64,000 nucleotides of DNA from Streptomyces spinoverrucosus (GCF_006539505.1 NZ_BJND01000005.1:62001-126000), one strand, 5' to 3'; shown: positions 1 to 8,231, counted from the stretch's first letter. Notes: a model not told the origin generated them from the letters alone. A program made the numbers and translations.

Positions 1-111
1 GCGGAACTCGCCCTCGCCGGTGCGGAAGTCGACCAGCCACTGGGCGCGCTCGCAGGTCGGGAGATGCTCCGGCTGCTCCCAGCCGAGGTAGGTGTCCTGA
101 ACAGTCGTCAC
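1..111 (-). CDS. Partial hypothetical protein of the integrated element (N-terminus only)
   Basis: Only the first 37 codons lie in the window; the gene runs off the left edge. It starts with a GTG that shares four bases (GTGA) with the stop of the upstream 290-aa gene, so the two are translationally coupled. The visible N-terminus is rich in Trp, Glu and Cys and I do not recognise the family. It is the fourth gene of an operon that begins with the small XRE protein near 1.49 kb, and is presumably a cargo or replication function of the phage or ICE. The reading frame is well supported by the overlap; the function is unknown. Confidence 0.55.
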   Translation of the reverse strand, partial: MTTVQDTYLGWEQPEHLPTCERAQWLVDFRTGEGEFR

Positions 112-980
112 AGTCCACCGTCCAGTTCGGCGCGGTTGTCGGCCTCGGCGAGCTTCTCGCCGGCGCGGGCGAGCGCACGGGAGACGCAGGCCGGGGTGCA
201 GTACCAGCGGCCGGGCTCGTCGAGACCGACGATGAAGACGCGGGACCAGCCGAACAGCTTCGGGTAGGCGGCGTCGATCTCGTCGTCCGTCAGGCCGCAG
301 GCCTTCGAGTGGGGGCACGGGGCGTGGATGTCCCGGACGATCTCCGCGTCGAGGAGAGAGGCGAGGGCCTGTCGCTCGTCGCGGGTGAGGACGAGGTGGG
401 CGCGGCCGCCGTGCGCGGTCACGCAGTCCACCACGGCCCGCTGATCCTCCGCACCCTGCTCGGGGACATCGACGCTGCGGGTCCAGGCCAGCGTCATGGG
501 GACGTCGGCGTACGGGGCAGTGCCGTGGACGGCGGCGAGGATCTCGCGGACGAGCATGGTGTCGTTGTCCGGCCGCCCCTCGATCGCGCGCATGACGCGG
601 TCGAGGCGGTGCTTGAAGTCGGTCATGACCGCCAGCTGGTCACCGCGCTCGGCGAGTTCGGCGGAGTATTCGGCGCGGGCCTGCTCTCGGGCCGCGTCCA
701 CCGCCATCTTGAAGCGGGCCGGGTCGAACACGATCCCGGCTTCCATCTCGGCGGTCGCAATGTCGCGGGGGGTGACGGGCTTGTCTTTCGCCATCTCCGC
801 GGCGACGACCGCGGTGACGGCCTCGGCCGGGCTGGCGTCCGGACTCACCGGCGCCGGCGCGGCCGGGGAGCCCGCGGGGACGGGAAGCGCGACGCCGAAG
901 GTGGCGAACGCGGCCTGCAGCGGCGGCGACGAGGTCTCCGTGGGGAGTGCCCCAGGCGGGGTCTGGGATGATGCGTTCAC
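108..980 (-). CDS. Hypothetical protein with C-terminal Cys pairs (mobile-element operon)
   Basis: A 290-aa protein starting at a GTG preceded by CAGGAG about 8 nt upstream; a longer ATG start at 1034 lacks such a site. The first 70 residues are Ala/Pro-rich and probably disordered. The middle (about 95-150) is charged and helical, possibly a short coiled coil. The C-terminal third carries two Cys pairs (CPHSKAC and CTPAC) that could bind zinc. No enzyme motif is visible. It lies in an operon with overlapping neighbours near a serine integrase, so it is presumably a phage or ICE gene of unknown function. Confidence 0.6.
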   Translation of the reverse strand: MNASSQTPPGALPTETSSPPLQAAFATFGVALPVPAGSPAAPAPVSPDASPAEAVTAVVAAEMAKDKPVTPRDIATAEMEAGIVFDPARFKMAVDAAREQARAEYSAELAERGDQLAVMTDFKHRLDRVMRAIEGRPDNDTMLVREILAAVHGTAPYADVPMTLAWTRSVDVPEQGAEDQRAVVDCVTAHGGRAHLVLTRDERQALASLLDAEIVRDIHAPCPHSKACGLTDDEIDAAYPKLFGWSRVFIVGLDEPGRWYCTPACVSRALARAGEKLAEADNRAELDGGL

Positions 981-1069
981 GGTCTCCACTCCTGGTGAGA
1001 GGTTTGGGTGTGGATGTGCCGAGGGGTCGTGCACCGGGGTCGAGCCGGGCGCGGCCCCGCTTTGTGCGA

Positions 1070-1243
1070 TCAGGCGGCTGCCCTACGGGCGGTGGCCGGT
1101 TGTGGACGTGCGCCAGCGCGCTCGGCGGCAAGGCGGCCGCCCATCGGGATGAGAGCGCGCAGCAGGTCAGCGTCCTCTGCGGAAAGCGGCGGGGCGGCAT
1201 CGACGATCTTGCTGATGTAGATCCGCCGCTCCTCACGCGTCAC
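1070..1243 (-). CDS. Small (57 aa) hypothetical protein coupled to the XRE gene
   Basis: A GTG start overlaps the stop of the upstream XRE gene by four bases (GTGA), and the frame runs 57 codons to a TGA at 1070. The product starts VTREERRIYI, is charged and helical, and ends in an Ala/Arg-rich tail. It is too short for a normal ORF cutoff but codon usage (G/C in third positions) and the coupled start argue that it is real. Small proteins of this kind commonly follow the regulator in actinobacterial prophage operons; I cannot assign a function. Confidence 0.6.
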   Translation of the reverse strand: MTREERRIYISKIVDAAPPLSAEDADLLRALIPMGGRLAAERAGARPQPATARRAAA

Positions 1244-1494
1244 GCCGCGCTCCCCGAACGTGGGGTGAGCTTCGAGTCGGGAGCGTCGGCGCTGACGTAG
1301 AGCTCCTCGGGCTCAGCCCCGAGCGCCCTGCAGATCCGCAGGAACACCGGGGCAGACGGCTTGCGCTGGCCGCTCAGGTAGTACGAGATCGACGTCTTGC
1401 TGACGCCTACGGCCTCGGCGAGCTGCTGCCCATGCATCCCCTGCAGGTAGAGGCGGCGCTTCACCTCGTCCGCATTGAAGAGTGCTGACTTCAT
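1240..1494 (-). CDS. XRE-family helix-turn-helix protein (84 aa)
   Basis: A compact Cro/C1-type DNA-binding protein. The helix-turn-helix spans about residues 20-50, with the typical QLAEAVGVSKTSISYYLSGQ segment and the following helix containing LRICRALG. No effector domain is present. It heads a minus-strand operon and is divergent from another HTH gene at 1647, the usual arrangement of a phage or ICE lysogeny/excision switch. A TTGACT (-35) and TAAAGT (-10) pair lies directly before the ATG with almost no leader, so the transcript may be leaderless. Repressor or activator of the element is inference. Confidence 0.8.
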   Translation of the reverse strand: MKSALFNADEVKRRLYLQGMHGQQLAEAVGVSKTSISYYLSGQRKPSAPVFLRICRALGAEPEELYVSADAPDSKLTPRSGSAA

Positions 1495-1646
1495 GCCTTC
1501 ACTTTAGTCAACAGTTCTTCACAGTCAAGGGGATTGGTTCAGTGTTTTTCACTCTAGTCAACAGGAGAGGATTCAGACCGCTGCACAGTTCGGCACTCAA
1601 GATCAGTTAGGTTCACTCTGATTCACAGGACGGCTAACCTGAGGAC
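1495..1646. promoter_or_regulatory. Divergent promoter region with repeated operator-like motifs
   Basis: This 152-bp gap separates two divergent HTH genes and is clearly AT-richer than its surroundings. A 17-bp element TTCACTtTAGTCAACAG (1498-1514) recurs at 1548-1564 with one change, a 50-bp spacing. Related TTCACAG and TTCACT half-sites occur at 1517-1524, 1611-1617 and 1621-1628. On the minus strand the repeats supply TTGACT hexamers. This looks like a multi-site operator for one or both regulators. Confidence 0.55.
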
Positions 1647-2480
1647 ATGGACATGCGCGAGGCTGCTGATCGCCTTCTTGCCGCCACAGAGGCGCGGCGC
1701 GTCGAGCTCGGCAAGAAGTGGATGCAGGTCTTCAAAGAGGCAGGGGTGACACATCAGACCCTGAATCGCTGGCGGCATGGACATCCCGTCGCGCCACTGA
1801 CAGAGCGATCCCTCGAGCGCGCGTTGCTTTGGGGTCCCGGCGCCCGTGAGGCGATCGCCGCCGAAAAGGAGCCCGATCCTCTCGATACGCCAGCGCAGGA
1901 CGCTCCGAATCTTTCACCCACCGCCGGTGGCACGTGGGATGCCAAGCCGTCGGAGTCAATCTTCCTTGCGCGTGAGGCTCTGCGGCGCGTCGTGCGCTCG
2001 TCGGCGAAGGAACTCGGCGTGACCCCTGAAGGCGTCGATGAGGTGATGCGGCTCGTGCGTCGGGACCTCGAGGAGACGGCACCCTCCGAGACCCGGTCTA
2101 CGGACCTCTCCGACCTGGTGCGCGTGCGTCGCGCCGAGATGGGGATGAGTTTGGAGGCGGTGGCGGCCGCCACGGTCGACCCCGGTAGCGGGGAGCGCCT
2201 GGTCGAGGCCGACTGGCTGGACCGCCTGGAGCGGGCAGCGCTGGACCCGAGCGAGTATCCGGAGTACCCGCAGCTGGATGCACTGGTTGCCGTTCTGCAT
2301 CTGGATCCCGCCGAGGTACAGGACGCGGCCGGCGCCCAGTTCACGAACGTCCATACGGTATGGAGCGATGACGATCAGGTCCGCGGCCTGGCGGAGGGCG
2401 AACTGAACACCGAGGACGCCGCGAAGATGCAGGAACTGATGCGCCTGTACCGCAAGTCGCCACAACGGCGTGATGGCTGA
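1647..2480 (+). CDS. Helix-turn-helix regulator of the integrated element (277 aa)
   Basis: The N-terminal 45 residues form a DNA-binding-like segment (KKWMQVFKEAGVTHQTLNRWRHG) resembling an XRE or MerR recognition helix. A second XRE-like segment appears around residues 150-215 (MGMSLEAVAAATVD, then WLDRLERA). The C-terminus is acidic. The start has GAGG a few bases upstream and a TAACCT -10-like hexamer about 8 nt before that, so the leader is very short. It is divergent from the small XRE gene and shares its control region. A phage-immunity or ICE master regulator role is inferred from position, not sequence identity. Confidence 0.7.
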   Translation: MDMREAADRLLAATEARRVELGKKWMQVFKEAGVTHQTLNRWRHGHPVAPLTERSLERALLWGPGAREAIAAEKEPDPLDTPAQDAPNLSPTAGGTWDAKPSESIFLAREALRRVVRSSAKELGVTPEGVDEVMRLVRRDLEETAPSETRSTDLSDLVRVRRAEMGMSLEAVAAATVDPGSGERLVEADWLDRLERAALDPSEYPEYPQLDALVAVLHLDPAEVQDAAGAQFTNVHTVWSDDDQVRGLAEGELNTEDAAKMQELMRLYRKSPQRRDG

Positions 2481-2492
2481 AAACTTCCTAAA

Positions 2493-2525
2493 TCTCAACT
2501 CAGCACAACATAACCGCAGTTGAGA
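2493..2525. terminator. Weak hairpin after the 277-aa regulator
   Basis: TCTCAACT (2493-2500) and AGTTGAGA (2518-2525) are exact complements, leaving a 17-nt loop just downstream of the stop at 2480. The stem is short and lacks a U-tract, so termination is possible but uncertain. Confidence 0.3.
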
Positions 2526-2669
2526 GGCTGGCCATAACAGACTGTGAAGATTGTGTGGCGAAAAGTGGTTGTCCTGTGCAAGATGGTGCCCCGCGTGGCG
2601 GCGGAAGGCATCACAGGTCCGCGCAGCCACTTCTGTAACAGTGGTGGCGCGCTGTACAGGGGGGACGAA

Positions 2670-3188
2670 TTGTCCTACAGGCCACACATACAGGTGCAGT
2701 ACCGGATCGCAGCACGCGGCGAGATCCCGGACGGCCGCACCGTTGATATCCAGGACCAGCCAGGGGGGCAGGCTGCAGTCCTCTTCGCACCCGGTCACTG
2801 CAGTCGACGGCTCGCCGACGGGTTCACTCGCATGTCCATGCATCAGATCGTGCACGGCTCCTGGCGGCAGAGATGGACCACTGATGACATGAGGAGACGC
2901 TCGGCCCAGGGCCTCATGCTGGCCGTCTCCCGCTGGGAGCGTGTGCCGGGCTGCATGCTGCCGTCCGGCCGTGTCGTCGTCGGCGTCGAGGAGGACGGCA
3001 GCATCGTCTGGCTCGTCGACGAGGACGAGTGCACGAGGCAGGCGCAGAACAACATGAACGATCTGCTGTTGCGCCTCGTCGGCGACGGGCTGTGGATCCA
3101 GTGCTGGTTTGGCCGCCGACCTCTGCCGGCCGTCGCCAGCCCGGCGCCGCTCCTCACGGCGCCCGGTGCACCGCTGGTGCTGGCGTAA
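2670..3188 (+). CDS. Hypothetical protein of the integrated element (172 aa)
   Basis: The frame is open from 2544, but the best start is a TTG at 2670, about 5 nt after a run of six G bases that can act as a ribosome binding site. The N-terminal part, before that, is not protein-like. The product has alternating beta-like segments (GRVVVGVEEDGSIVWLVDED around residues 110-130), no signal peptide and a Pro/Ala-rich C-terminus. I do not recognise the family. It lies between the element's regulator and its integrase and converges on the integrase across a good terminator. Confidence 0.5.
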   Translation: MSYRPHIQVQYRIAARGEIPDGRTVDIQDQPGGQAAVLFAPGHCSRRLADGFTRMSMHQIVHGSWRQRWTTDDMRRRSAQGLMLAVSRWERVPGCMLPSGRVVVGVEEDGSIVWLVDEDECTRQAQNNMNDLLLRLVGDGLWIQCWFGRRPLPAVASPAPLLTAPGAPLVLA

Positions 3189-3194
3189 CGTTCC

Positions 3195-3227
3195 GCCCGG
3201 CTCCTGGCCGTCAGCTGGGAGCCGGGC
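3195..3227. terminator. Bidirectional terminator between the 172-aa gene and the integrase
   Basis: A perfect 10-bp inverted repeat, GCCCGGCTCC (3195-3204) and GGAGCCGGGC (3218-3227), sits between two convergent genes. Confidence 0.7.
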
Positions 3228-3246
3228 TCGGGCCGGCGTGCCGCTG

Positions 3247-4815
3247 CTACTCGCCGTGGGCGCCGGCGTCTTCGACTCCCTTTGGCGGGACCTTGGCGAG
3301 CGCGGGGATGGGCCCCTCAACGTGTCGCCACACGATGCGTTCGGCGATGGGCTGGTTGGGCCCAGTACGAGGGCTGGGAAGGATGTAGGGGTAGCCGAGA
3401 TACCGCGGAGCGAGGATGAGTCGTACGGCGTCGCGGCGAGCGGGGATCGACGCTTCGTGCCAGGACGTCCAGACGTCGGCCCCGGGCTTGATGACGCTGA
3501 GGATGGAAGACGGCAGGGTCAGTTCCCGCTCCCGCGCCTCCAACTCGGCAACCTCCTGCTCTTTGGCCGCGAGGGAATTCGCCAGCACCAGGACCTGGGC
3601 CATGTTGGAGCCCTTGGCCTGCCTCATCTCGTCCCGCTCAGCCCGGGCCGTCGCCAGCTGGGCCTGCACCTGCCGTACGGTGGCGTCGTCGCTGCCGGGC
3701 GCCCGCAGCACCTCGTATATGTCGTCGCGAGCGAGGTACGACAACAGCACGCCCAGATCTCCGGGCTTGCCGATGATCAGCTCGTCGACGGGCTTCTTTT
3801 CGATGTTCAGGCAGTTGTTAGTGCACTTGTAGCCAGGCTTCCTATTGGCCCTGGCCTTAGGGCCTTCGTGTTTCTCGACGCGGAAGTGGGCGCCGCAGCG
3901 ACTGCACCGCAGGCCGGCGGTCAGCTCGTACTGGGTGCCTCCGCCCTTGTATGTGGCCCGCCCTGGGGTGTCGAGGAAGCGCTGCACGTTCCAAAAGCGC
4001 TTCCTCGGCACGATTCCGTCCCAAATGGCCTCGTAGGCTACGCCTTTGTAGTAGCGCAGGCCGGTGTACGAGTGGCGCCGCGCCATGTCCGCAAGATGGG
4101 CATGGGTGAAAGGCCGTCCCGACCGGTTCCGGTATCCACGCCTTTCGAATCTTCGCTCGATCTCGGCCATGGGTATCCGCCGCTCCAGCAGCCGGAACAG
4201 CTCCCTCGGCACGATCGACCGCAGCGGATCCTCAGTCCAGTTCACGAGCTTGCCCGTGGCCGCGTCGTAGACCGGCATGAGCCCGTACGGCGCCTCGCCG
4301 TACGGCCTGCCCTTCCTGGCCTGGTTGGCTGCGGTACGGCTGACGCGCTTGTGGGTCTTGTACGACTCGTACTCCGAGTCGTTGGCGTCGTCGATCAGTG
4401 CCTTGCGGTCACGGCCGTTGGCGGGGTTGTACAGCCGCTCGTGCGTCGTGACCCAGATCTTGACGCTCTTCTCCTCGCAGAGCTCGATGAAGGAGACCCA
4501 CTCACCCACTCGGCGAGAGCCACGCGAGCTCTCCCAAAGCATCAGGATGTCCGCTCCGAACCGGCTCTCACGCCCCGTCGGTCCGCTGCTCAGGTCGGCC
4601 ACCAACTGGTCGAAGTCGTCTCGTCGCTTCCGCGCGTAGCGAGATGCACTCAGGCCTTCGTCGATGTACGGCTCGCCGTGGAGATCCCAGTCGTTCTCGT
4701 CGGCCGCTGTGGTGTTGTCGCTGCCCTGGTCTTCGATACTCGTGCCGCCCTTGGCGTCGGACAGGCGGCGATACTCGCGCGCGACCAGGCGCCCGCCATT
4801 CGGCTGATGTGTCAC
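3247..4815 (-). CDS. Large serine integrase (site-specific recombinase)
   Basis: A 522-aa large serine recombinase that would integrate and excise its element by 2-bp staggered cuts at short att sites. The N-terminal resolvase domain (about residues 10-155) has the catalytic motif YRRLSD with Ser19 followed by SIEDQ at 26-30. The recombinase domain follows (about 165-290). A zinc ribbon uses Cys304, Cys307, Cys331 and Cys335. A coiled-coil stretch lies at about 375-430. Length and order are normal, so it should be active. The GTG start is only about 40 bp from the break in a CobW-type gene, as expected because attP usually adjoins the int gene. No excisionase (RDF) was identified in the window. 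Confidence 0.93.
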   Translation of the reverse strand: MTHQPNGGRLVAREYRRLSDAKGGTSIEDQGSDNTTAADENDWDLHGEPYIDEGLSASRYARKRRDDFDQLVADLSSGPTGRESRFGADILMLWESSRGSRRVGEWVSFIELCEEKSVKIWVTTHERLYNPANGRDRKALIDDANDSEYESYKTHKRVSRTAANQARKGRPYGEAPYGLMPVYDAATGKLVNWTEDPLRSIVPRELFRLLERRIPMAEIERRFERRGYRNRSGRPFTHAHLADMARRHSYTGLRYYKGVAYEAIWDGIVPRKRFWNVQRFLDTPGRATYKGGGTQYELTAGLRCSRCGAHFRVEKHEGPKARANRKPGYKCTNNCLNIEKKPVDELIIGKPGDLGVLLSYLARDDIYEVLRAPGSDDATVRQVQAQLATARAERDEMRQAKGSNMAQVLVLANSLAAKEQEVAELEARERELTLPSSILSVIKPGADVWTSWHEASIPARRDAVRLILAPRYLGYPYILPSPRTGPNQPIAERIVWRHVEGPIPALAKVPPKGVEDAGAHGE

Positions 4816-4866
4816 GAGCTGAGTTCACAGCATAGTTGTGGGCTTAGGCAAGGTATCTGGGAGCCG
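4816..4866. other. Putative attachment-site junction (att) of the integrated element
   Basis: Sequence similarity to the CobW-type GTPase begins abruptly near 4852. CobW proteins normally read ESTGISEP here; the window reads GIWEP, with unrelated residues before it. The integrase start is at 4815. The crossover therefore lies between about 4845 and 4862, within GGTATCTGGGAGCC. The other half-site and the missing 5' part of the GTPase gene should lie beyond the left edge. The exact 2-bp core cannot be set from one end. Confidence 0.6.
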
Positions 4867-5712
4867 ATGCCCGTGGCCGCCACCTTCGCCTTCGCCCGCG
4901 ACGACGGCGCCACGCTCGGCGACCTCGCCCGCCTCGACACCATGGTCACCGTGGTCGACGCCGCCAACTTCCAGGCCGAGCTGGACAGTGGCGACGAACT
5001 GGTGGAGCGCGGCCTCGACCAGTACGAGGACGACGAACGCACCGTCAGCGATCTGCTGATCGACCAGGTCGAGTTCGCGGACGTCATCGTGCTGAACAAG
5101 CTCGACCTCGTCGACGCCGCCACCGCCGACCGGCTGCGGGCGACCCTGACGCGGCTCAACCCGGCCGCCCGCGTCGTCCCCGCCACACACGCCCGCGTGG
5201 ACCTGCACGAGGTCCTGGACACCGGCCTGTTCGACCTGGACCGCGCCCAGCAGGCGCCGGGCTGGGTCCGGGAACTGAACGGCGACCATGTTCCGGAGAC
5301 CGAGGAGTACGGCATCTCCTCCACCGTCTTCCGCTCGGAACTGCCCTTCCACCCCGGCCGGTTGTGGACCTTCGTGACCAAGGAGCTGGACGGTGGCGAC
5401 CACGGGCGCGTGCTGCGCTCCAAGGGCTTCTTCACGCTGGCCAGCCGCCCGCAGGTGACGGGCCTGTGGTCGCAGGCGGGCTCCGTCGCCCGCTTCGAAC
5501 CGTCCGCCGCCCGCGACCACGACGCCCCGTACGCCCAGGAACTGGTCTTCATCGGCACGGAGCTGAAGCCCAACGCCCTGCACGCCGCGCTGGCCGCCTG
5601 TCTGCTGCGCGAGGGCGAGGCACTATCGTCCGACGACCCGTTCCCGGCCTGGGACACCTACGGCATCGACGACACCTGCGCGCACGAACTCCCCACGGCG
5701 GCGGGGATCTGA
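4852..5712 (+). pseudogene. CobW-type GTP-binding protein, 5' end removed by integration
   Basis: This is the C-terminal part (about 285 codons) of a G3E-family P-loop GTPase of the CobW/YjiA metallochaperone group. The nucleotide-specificity motif NKLD and the C-terminal CobW domain (about 5280-5690) are intact, but the Walker A and metal-binding CxCC parts are absent because the gene is cut at the att junction. An in-frame ATG at 4867, preceded by GGGAG, might still start a 281-aa fragment, but without the P-loop it could not bind GTP normally. The full gene should reform on excision of the element. Confidence 0.8.
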
Positions 5713-5717
5713 GACCC

Positions 5718-5745
5718 GAGGGTGCCGGTCGGAACCGGCACCCTC
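5718..5745. terminator. Strong bidirectional terminator after the CobW-type gene
   Basis: A perfect 12-bp stem, GAGGGTGCCGGT (5718-5729) and its complement (5734-5745), with a 4-nt loop, lies between convergent genes. Confidence 0.85.
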
Positions 5746-5752
5746 CCGTCGG

Positions 5753-6385
5753 TCAGGCGACCAGCACCGCCGGCTCGTCCGCCGCCGCGAGCAGGTCGAC
5801 GAGCGTGGCGCGGGCCCGGTTCACCCGGGACCGGACCGTGCCGACCGGGCAGTCGCTCAGTGCGGCGGCCTCCGCGTACGGCAGCCCGAGCAGCTGGGTG
5901 AGGATGAAAGCCTCCCGGCGCTCCTCGGGCAGGGCGGCCAGCAGGTCGAGCAGGGCGATCCCGTCGTCGAAACCGGGCAGGTCGCGCGGCTGGGCCAGTT
6001 CCACGGCCAGCCGCCAGTCCGGTACGTCGCTCAGGCGCGGCCGGGTGGCGGCGTACCGATAGCTGTCGATCACCGCGCGCCGCGCGATCGACAGCAGCCA
6101 GGCCCGCGCGGAGGAACGGCCCTCGAACCGGTGCAGGCTGCCGAGCGCCCGCAGGAACGTGTCCTGCGCCAGGTCGTCGACGGCCTGCGGGTCGGCGCAC
6201 AGATGAGCGACGTAGCGCAGGACATCGCGGTGCAGGGCGCGGACGAAGTGGTCGACGGCGTCCGGGTCACCGCCGCGGGCGGCCAGCGCCCAGGCCGTGA
6301 TCGAGTCGTCGGCGTTCTCGTGCTCCTCGGCTTTCTCGTGGTCCTCGGTTCTCTCGCGTGGGGCGGGCAGGGCAGGAGTGATCAC
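5753..6385 (-). CDS. ECF-family RNA polymerase sigma factor
   Basis: A 210-aa sigma-70 family factor with region 2 (about residues 38-105, including the DDLAQDTFLRA core-binding helix and SSARAWLLSIARR) and region 4 (about 140-195, with LPYAEAAALSDCPVGTVRSRVNRAR as the -35 reading helix). Region 3 is absent, as in ECF factors. The Glu/His-rich first 28 residues are not conserved-looking, so the GTG start is uncertain. It shares its strand with the His/Met-rich membrane protein upstream, which may be its regulator or a target. No obvious zinc-binding anti-sigma factor is adjacent. Confidence 0.88.
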   Translation of the reverse strand: MITPALPAPRERTEDHEKAEEHENADDSITAWALAARGGDPDAVDHFVRALHRDVLRYVAHLCADPQAVDDLAQDTFLRALGSLHRFEGRSSARAWLLSIARRAVIDSYRYAATRPRLSDVPDWRLAVELAQPRDLPGFDDGIALLDLLAALPEERREAFILTQLLGLPYAEAAALSDCPVGTVRSRVNRARATLVDLLAAADEPAVLVA

Positions 6386-6562
6386 CTGGTGTCCTTCTCG
6401 GTCATCCGGGATCCCGACCGGTGGCGCGCGGGCGCGCGTGCGGTCCGTGATCCGGTGCGTGGGGGAGTCGGCCGTACGGCGTCCTGCGCGGCGTCGGATG
6501 CCTGCGCGGGCGTACGACCGTGGCCCGAGGCGCGTACGGCTGCCTCGGGTTACCGGCTGTCG

Positions 6563-7261
6563 TCAGACAGCGCTCCCCAGGGGCGGACCCCGAGAGGTGA
6601 TCGCGTGGACGAGGAGGAGCCGTCGCGGTGACCGCGCCGACTCGCGGCGCCGTGGGCGCGGGCGCGGGCGGTGCGGCGGGGCGGGCACGGTGAGCGGCAG
6701 TCGCAGCGGTGCCGCCAGCCATCCGGCCACGGCCCGCAGAATGCGGAACGCGGCGCGCTCGCCGTGTGCCAGCCACAGGCCGCACAGCAGCGCGGCCAGC
6801 AAGTGGGCGGCGAGCATGCCGAACGAGGACGAGCCGTCCATGACTGAGCTCATGCCCCCTGTGGGGCCGAGATCCATGGCGTCCATGGAATGCGTGTGCG
6901 TCGAGCCCATGGGCATCGACGACATGTGCGCGGCACCCATGGGCATCGCCGACATGTCGTGGCCCATAGCACCCGTGTGCGTGTGGACCGCGTCCTGCCC
7001 CGCGGTCGCCGACTGGGCGACGGAGAAGGCGGAGTGCAGTGCCGTCTGGGCGGTGACCACGACGGTCACGATCAACGGCAGCCCGCGTTCCCGGCCGGCC
7101 AGTCCCCAGCCCGCGGCACCGGTCACGGCGGCGCCGGTGGCGAGTGCCCACCAGGGCACATGATGGCCGGACATCAGTACGTGTCCCAGGGCGGCGAGCA
7201 GCACACAGACGGCCGCGAACACCGCGGCCCGAACCGTGCGAGAGCACCACCCAACAGTCAT
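6563..7261 (-). CDS. His/Met-rich membrane protein paired with the ECF sigma factor
   Basis: A 232-aa protein starting at the ATG at 7261 (GAGG about 8 nt upstream). Hydrophobic segments lie at about residues 10-30, 33-50, 60-80 and 140-160. Between the third and fourth is a loop packed with His and Met (HTHTGAMGHDMSAMPMG, then HMSSMPMGSTHTHSM), the kind of sequence that binds copper or silver on the outer face of the membrane. The C-terminus is Arg-rich. It lies about 180 bp upstream of an ECF sigma gene on the same strand, suggesting metal-linked signalling. I cannot name the family; a metal-sensing or storage role is inference. Confidence 0.65.
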   Translation of the reverse strand: MTVGWCSRTVRAAVFAAVCVLLAALGHVLMSGHHVPWWALATGAAVTGAAGWGLAGRERGLPLIVTVVVTAQTALHSAFSVAQSATAGQDAVHTHTGAMGHDMSAMPMGAAHMSSMPMGSTHTHSMDAMDLGPTGGMSSVMDGSSSFGMLAAHLLAALLCGLWLAHGERAAFRILRAVAGWLAAPLRLPLTVPAPPHRPRPRPRRRESARSPRRLLLVHAITSRGPPLGSAV

Positions 7262-7401
7262 GACGGCCCTCATCCTTGCATCCGGCGCCCGGTCGTCAAC
7301 GGTGGGTACGAAAATGGGTGGTGCCGGTGACTCAATCCGCGACCTGTGATACAGACCACACGCATATGCCGGAACCCGCACGGCCTGTGGGCCGACCACT
7401 G

Positions 7402-8211
7402 ATGGCGAAGACGTACTCCCTGGCCCCGCTCCCCCTCTGGCATGCTCGACTCGTGCCCCTCCCCGTGCCCGCCCCCGACCCGGAGCCGATAACGGTCGAT
7501 CCGCCCGGTTCCACGCCGCGCCCCCTGCTCACCCAGTCGTGGCTCGATCTGGCCTTCCTGCACTGGGCCGCCGATCCCGAGGACGTGGCGCCGCTGCTGC
7601 CGTCCGGGTGCGTGCCGGACACCTTGGGCGGGGTGACGTACGTCGGTCTGGTGGCGTTCCGGATGCACCGGGTCGGCTGGTTGCGGCTGCCCGGCGTGCC
7701 GTATCTGGGGAGCTTTCCGGAGACCAACGTCCGGCTCTACTCGGTCGACAGCCACGGCCGGCGCGGCGTGGTCTTCCGCTCGATGGACGCCTCCCGTCTG
7801 CTGCCGGTGGCGATCGGCCGGTCGGCGTTCCGGCTCCCCTACGCCTGGTCGAAGATGGCCGTGACCCGCGCGGACACCGTCCTCACCTACACCAGCACCC
7901 GGCGGCTGCCCGGCCCCCGGGGCGCGTACAGCAGGATCACCCTGCGGGTCGGCGAGCGCATCGCCGAGCCCACCGAGCTCGAACACTTCCTGACCGCCCG
8001 CTGGGGCATGCCCACCACCGCCCTCGGCCGCCCCGTCCACCTCCCGAACACCCACTCGCGCTGGCCCCTGCATCGCGCCGAACTCCTCAAGTGCGAAGAG
8101 AACCTGATCGCCGCGGCAGGCCTGCCCGCACCTGTCGGCGAACCGGCGAGTGTCCTGTACTCACCGGGGGTGGCGGTGCGCTTCGGCCGCCCTGCGCGTC
8201 GGCAGGGCTAG
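7402..8211 (+). CDS. DUF2071 (YqjF-like) protein
   Basis: A protein of about 270 residues matching the DUF2071/YqjF family: TQSWLDLAFLHWAADPEDV near the start, PYLGSFPETNVRLYS, and the later FLTARWGMP segment. The family is a mostly beta fold distantly like acetoacetate decarboxylase; its function is not established. The start is uncertain: ATG at 7402 is used here, but GTG at 7453, behind a CATGCT -10-like hexamer, is also possible and would give 252 residues. It stands alone on the plus strand. Confidence 0.8.
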   Translation: MAKTYSLAPLPLWHARLVPLPVPAPDPEPITVDPPGSTPRPLLTQSWLDLAFLHWAADPEDVAPLLPSGCVPDTLGGVTYVGLVAFRMHRVGWLRLPGVPYLGSFPETNVRLYSVDSHGRRGVVFRSMDASRLLPVAIGRSAFRLPYAWSKMAVTRADTVLTYTSTRRLPGPRGAYSRITLRVGERIAEPTELEHFLTARWGMPTTALGRPVHLPNTHSRWPLHRAELLKCEENLIAAAGLPAPVGEPASVLYSPGVAVRFGRPARRQG

Positions 8212-8231
8212 GACGGGCGCCGACTGGGTGG

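Noticed and set aside
3109..5712. A single 867-codon plus-strand frame
   Set aside because: Its first two thirds are antisense to the serine integrase; it only happens to stay open into the CobW-type fragment.
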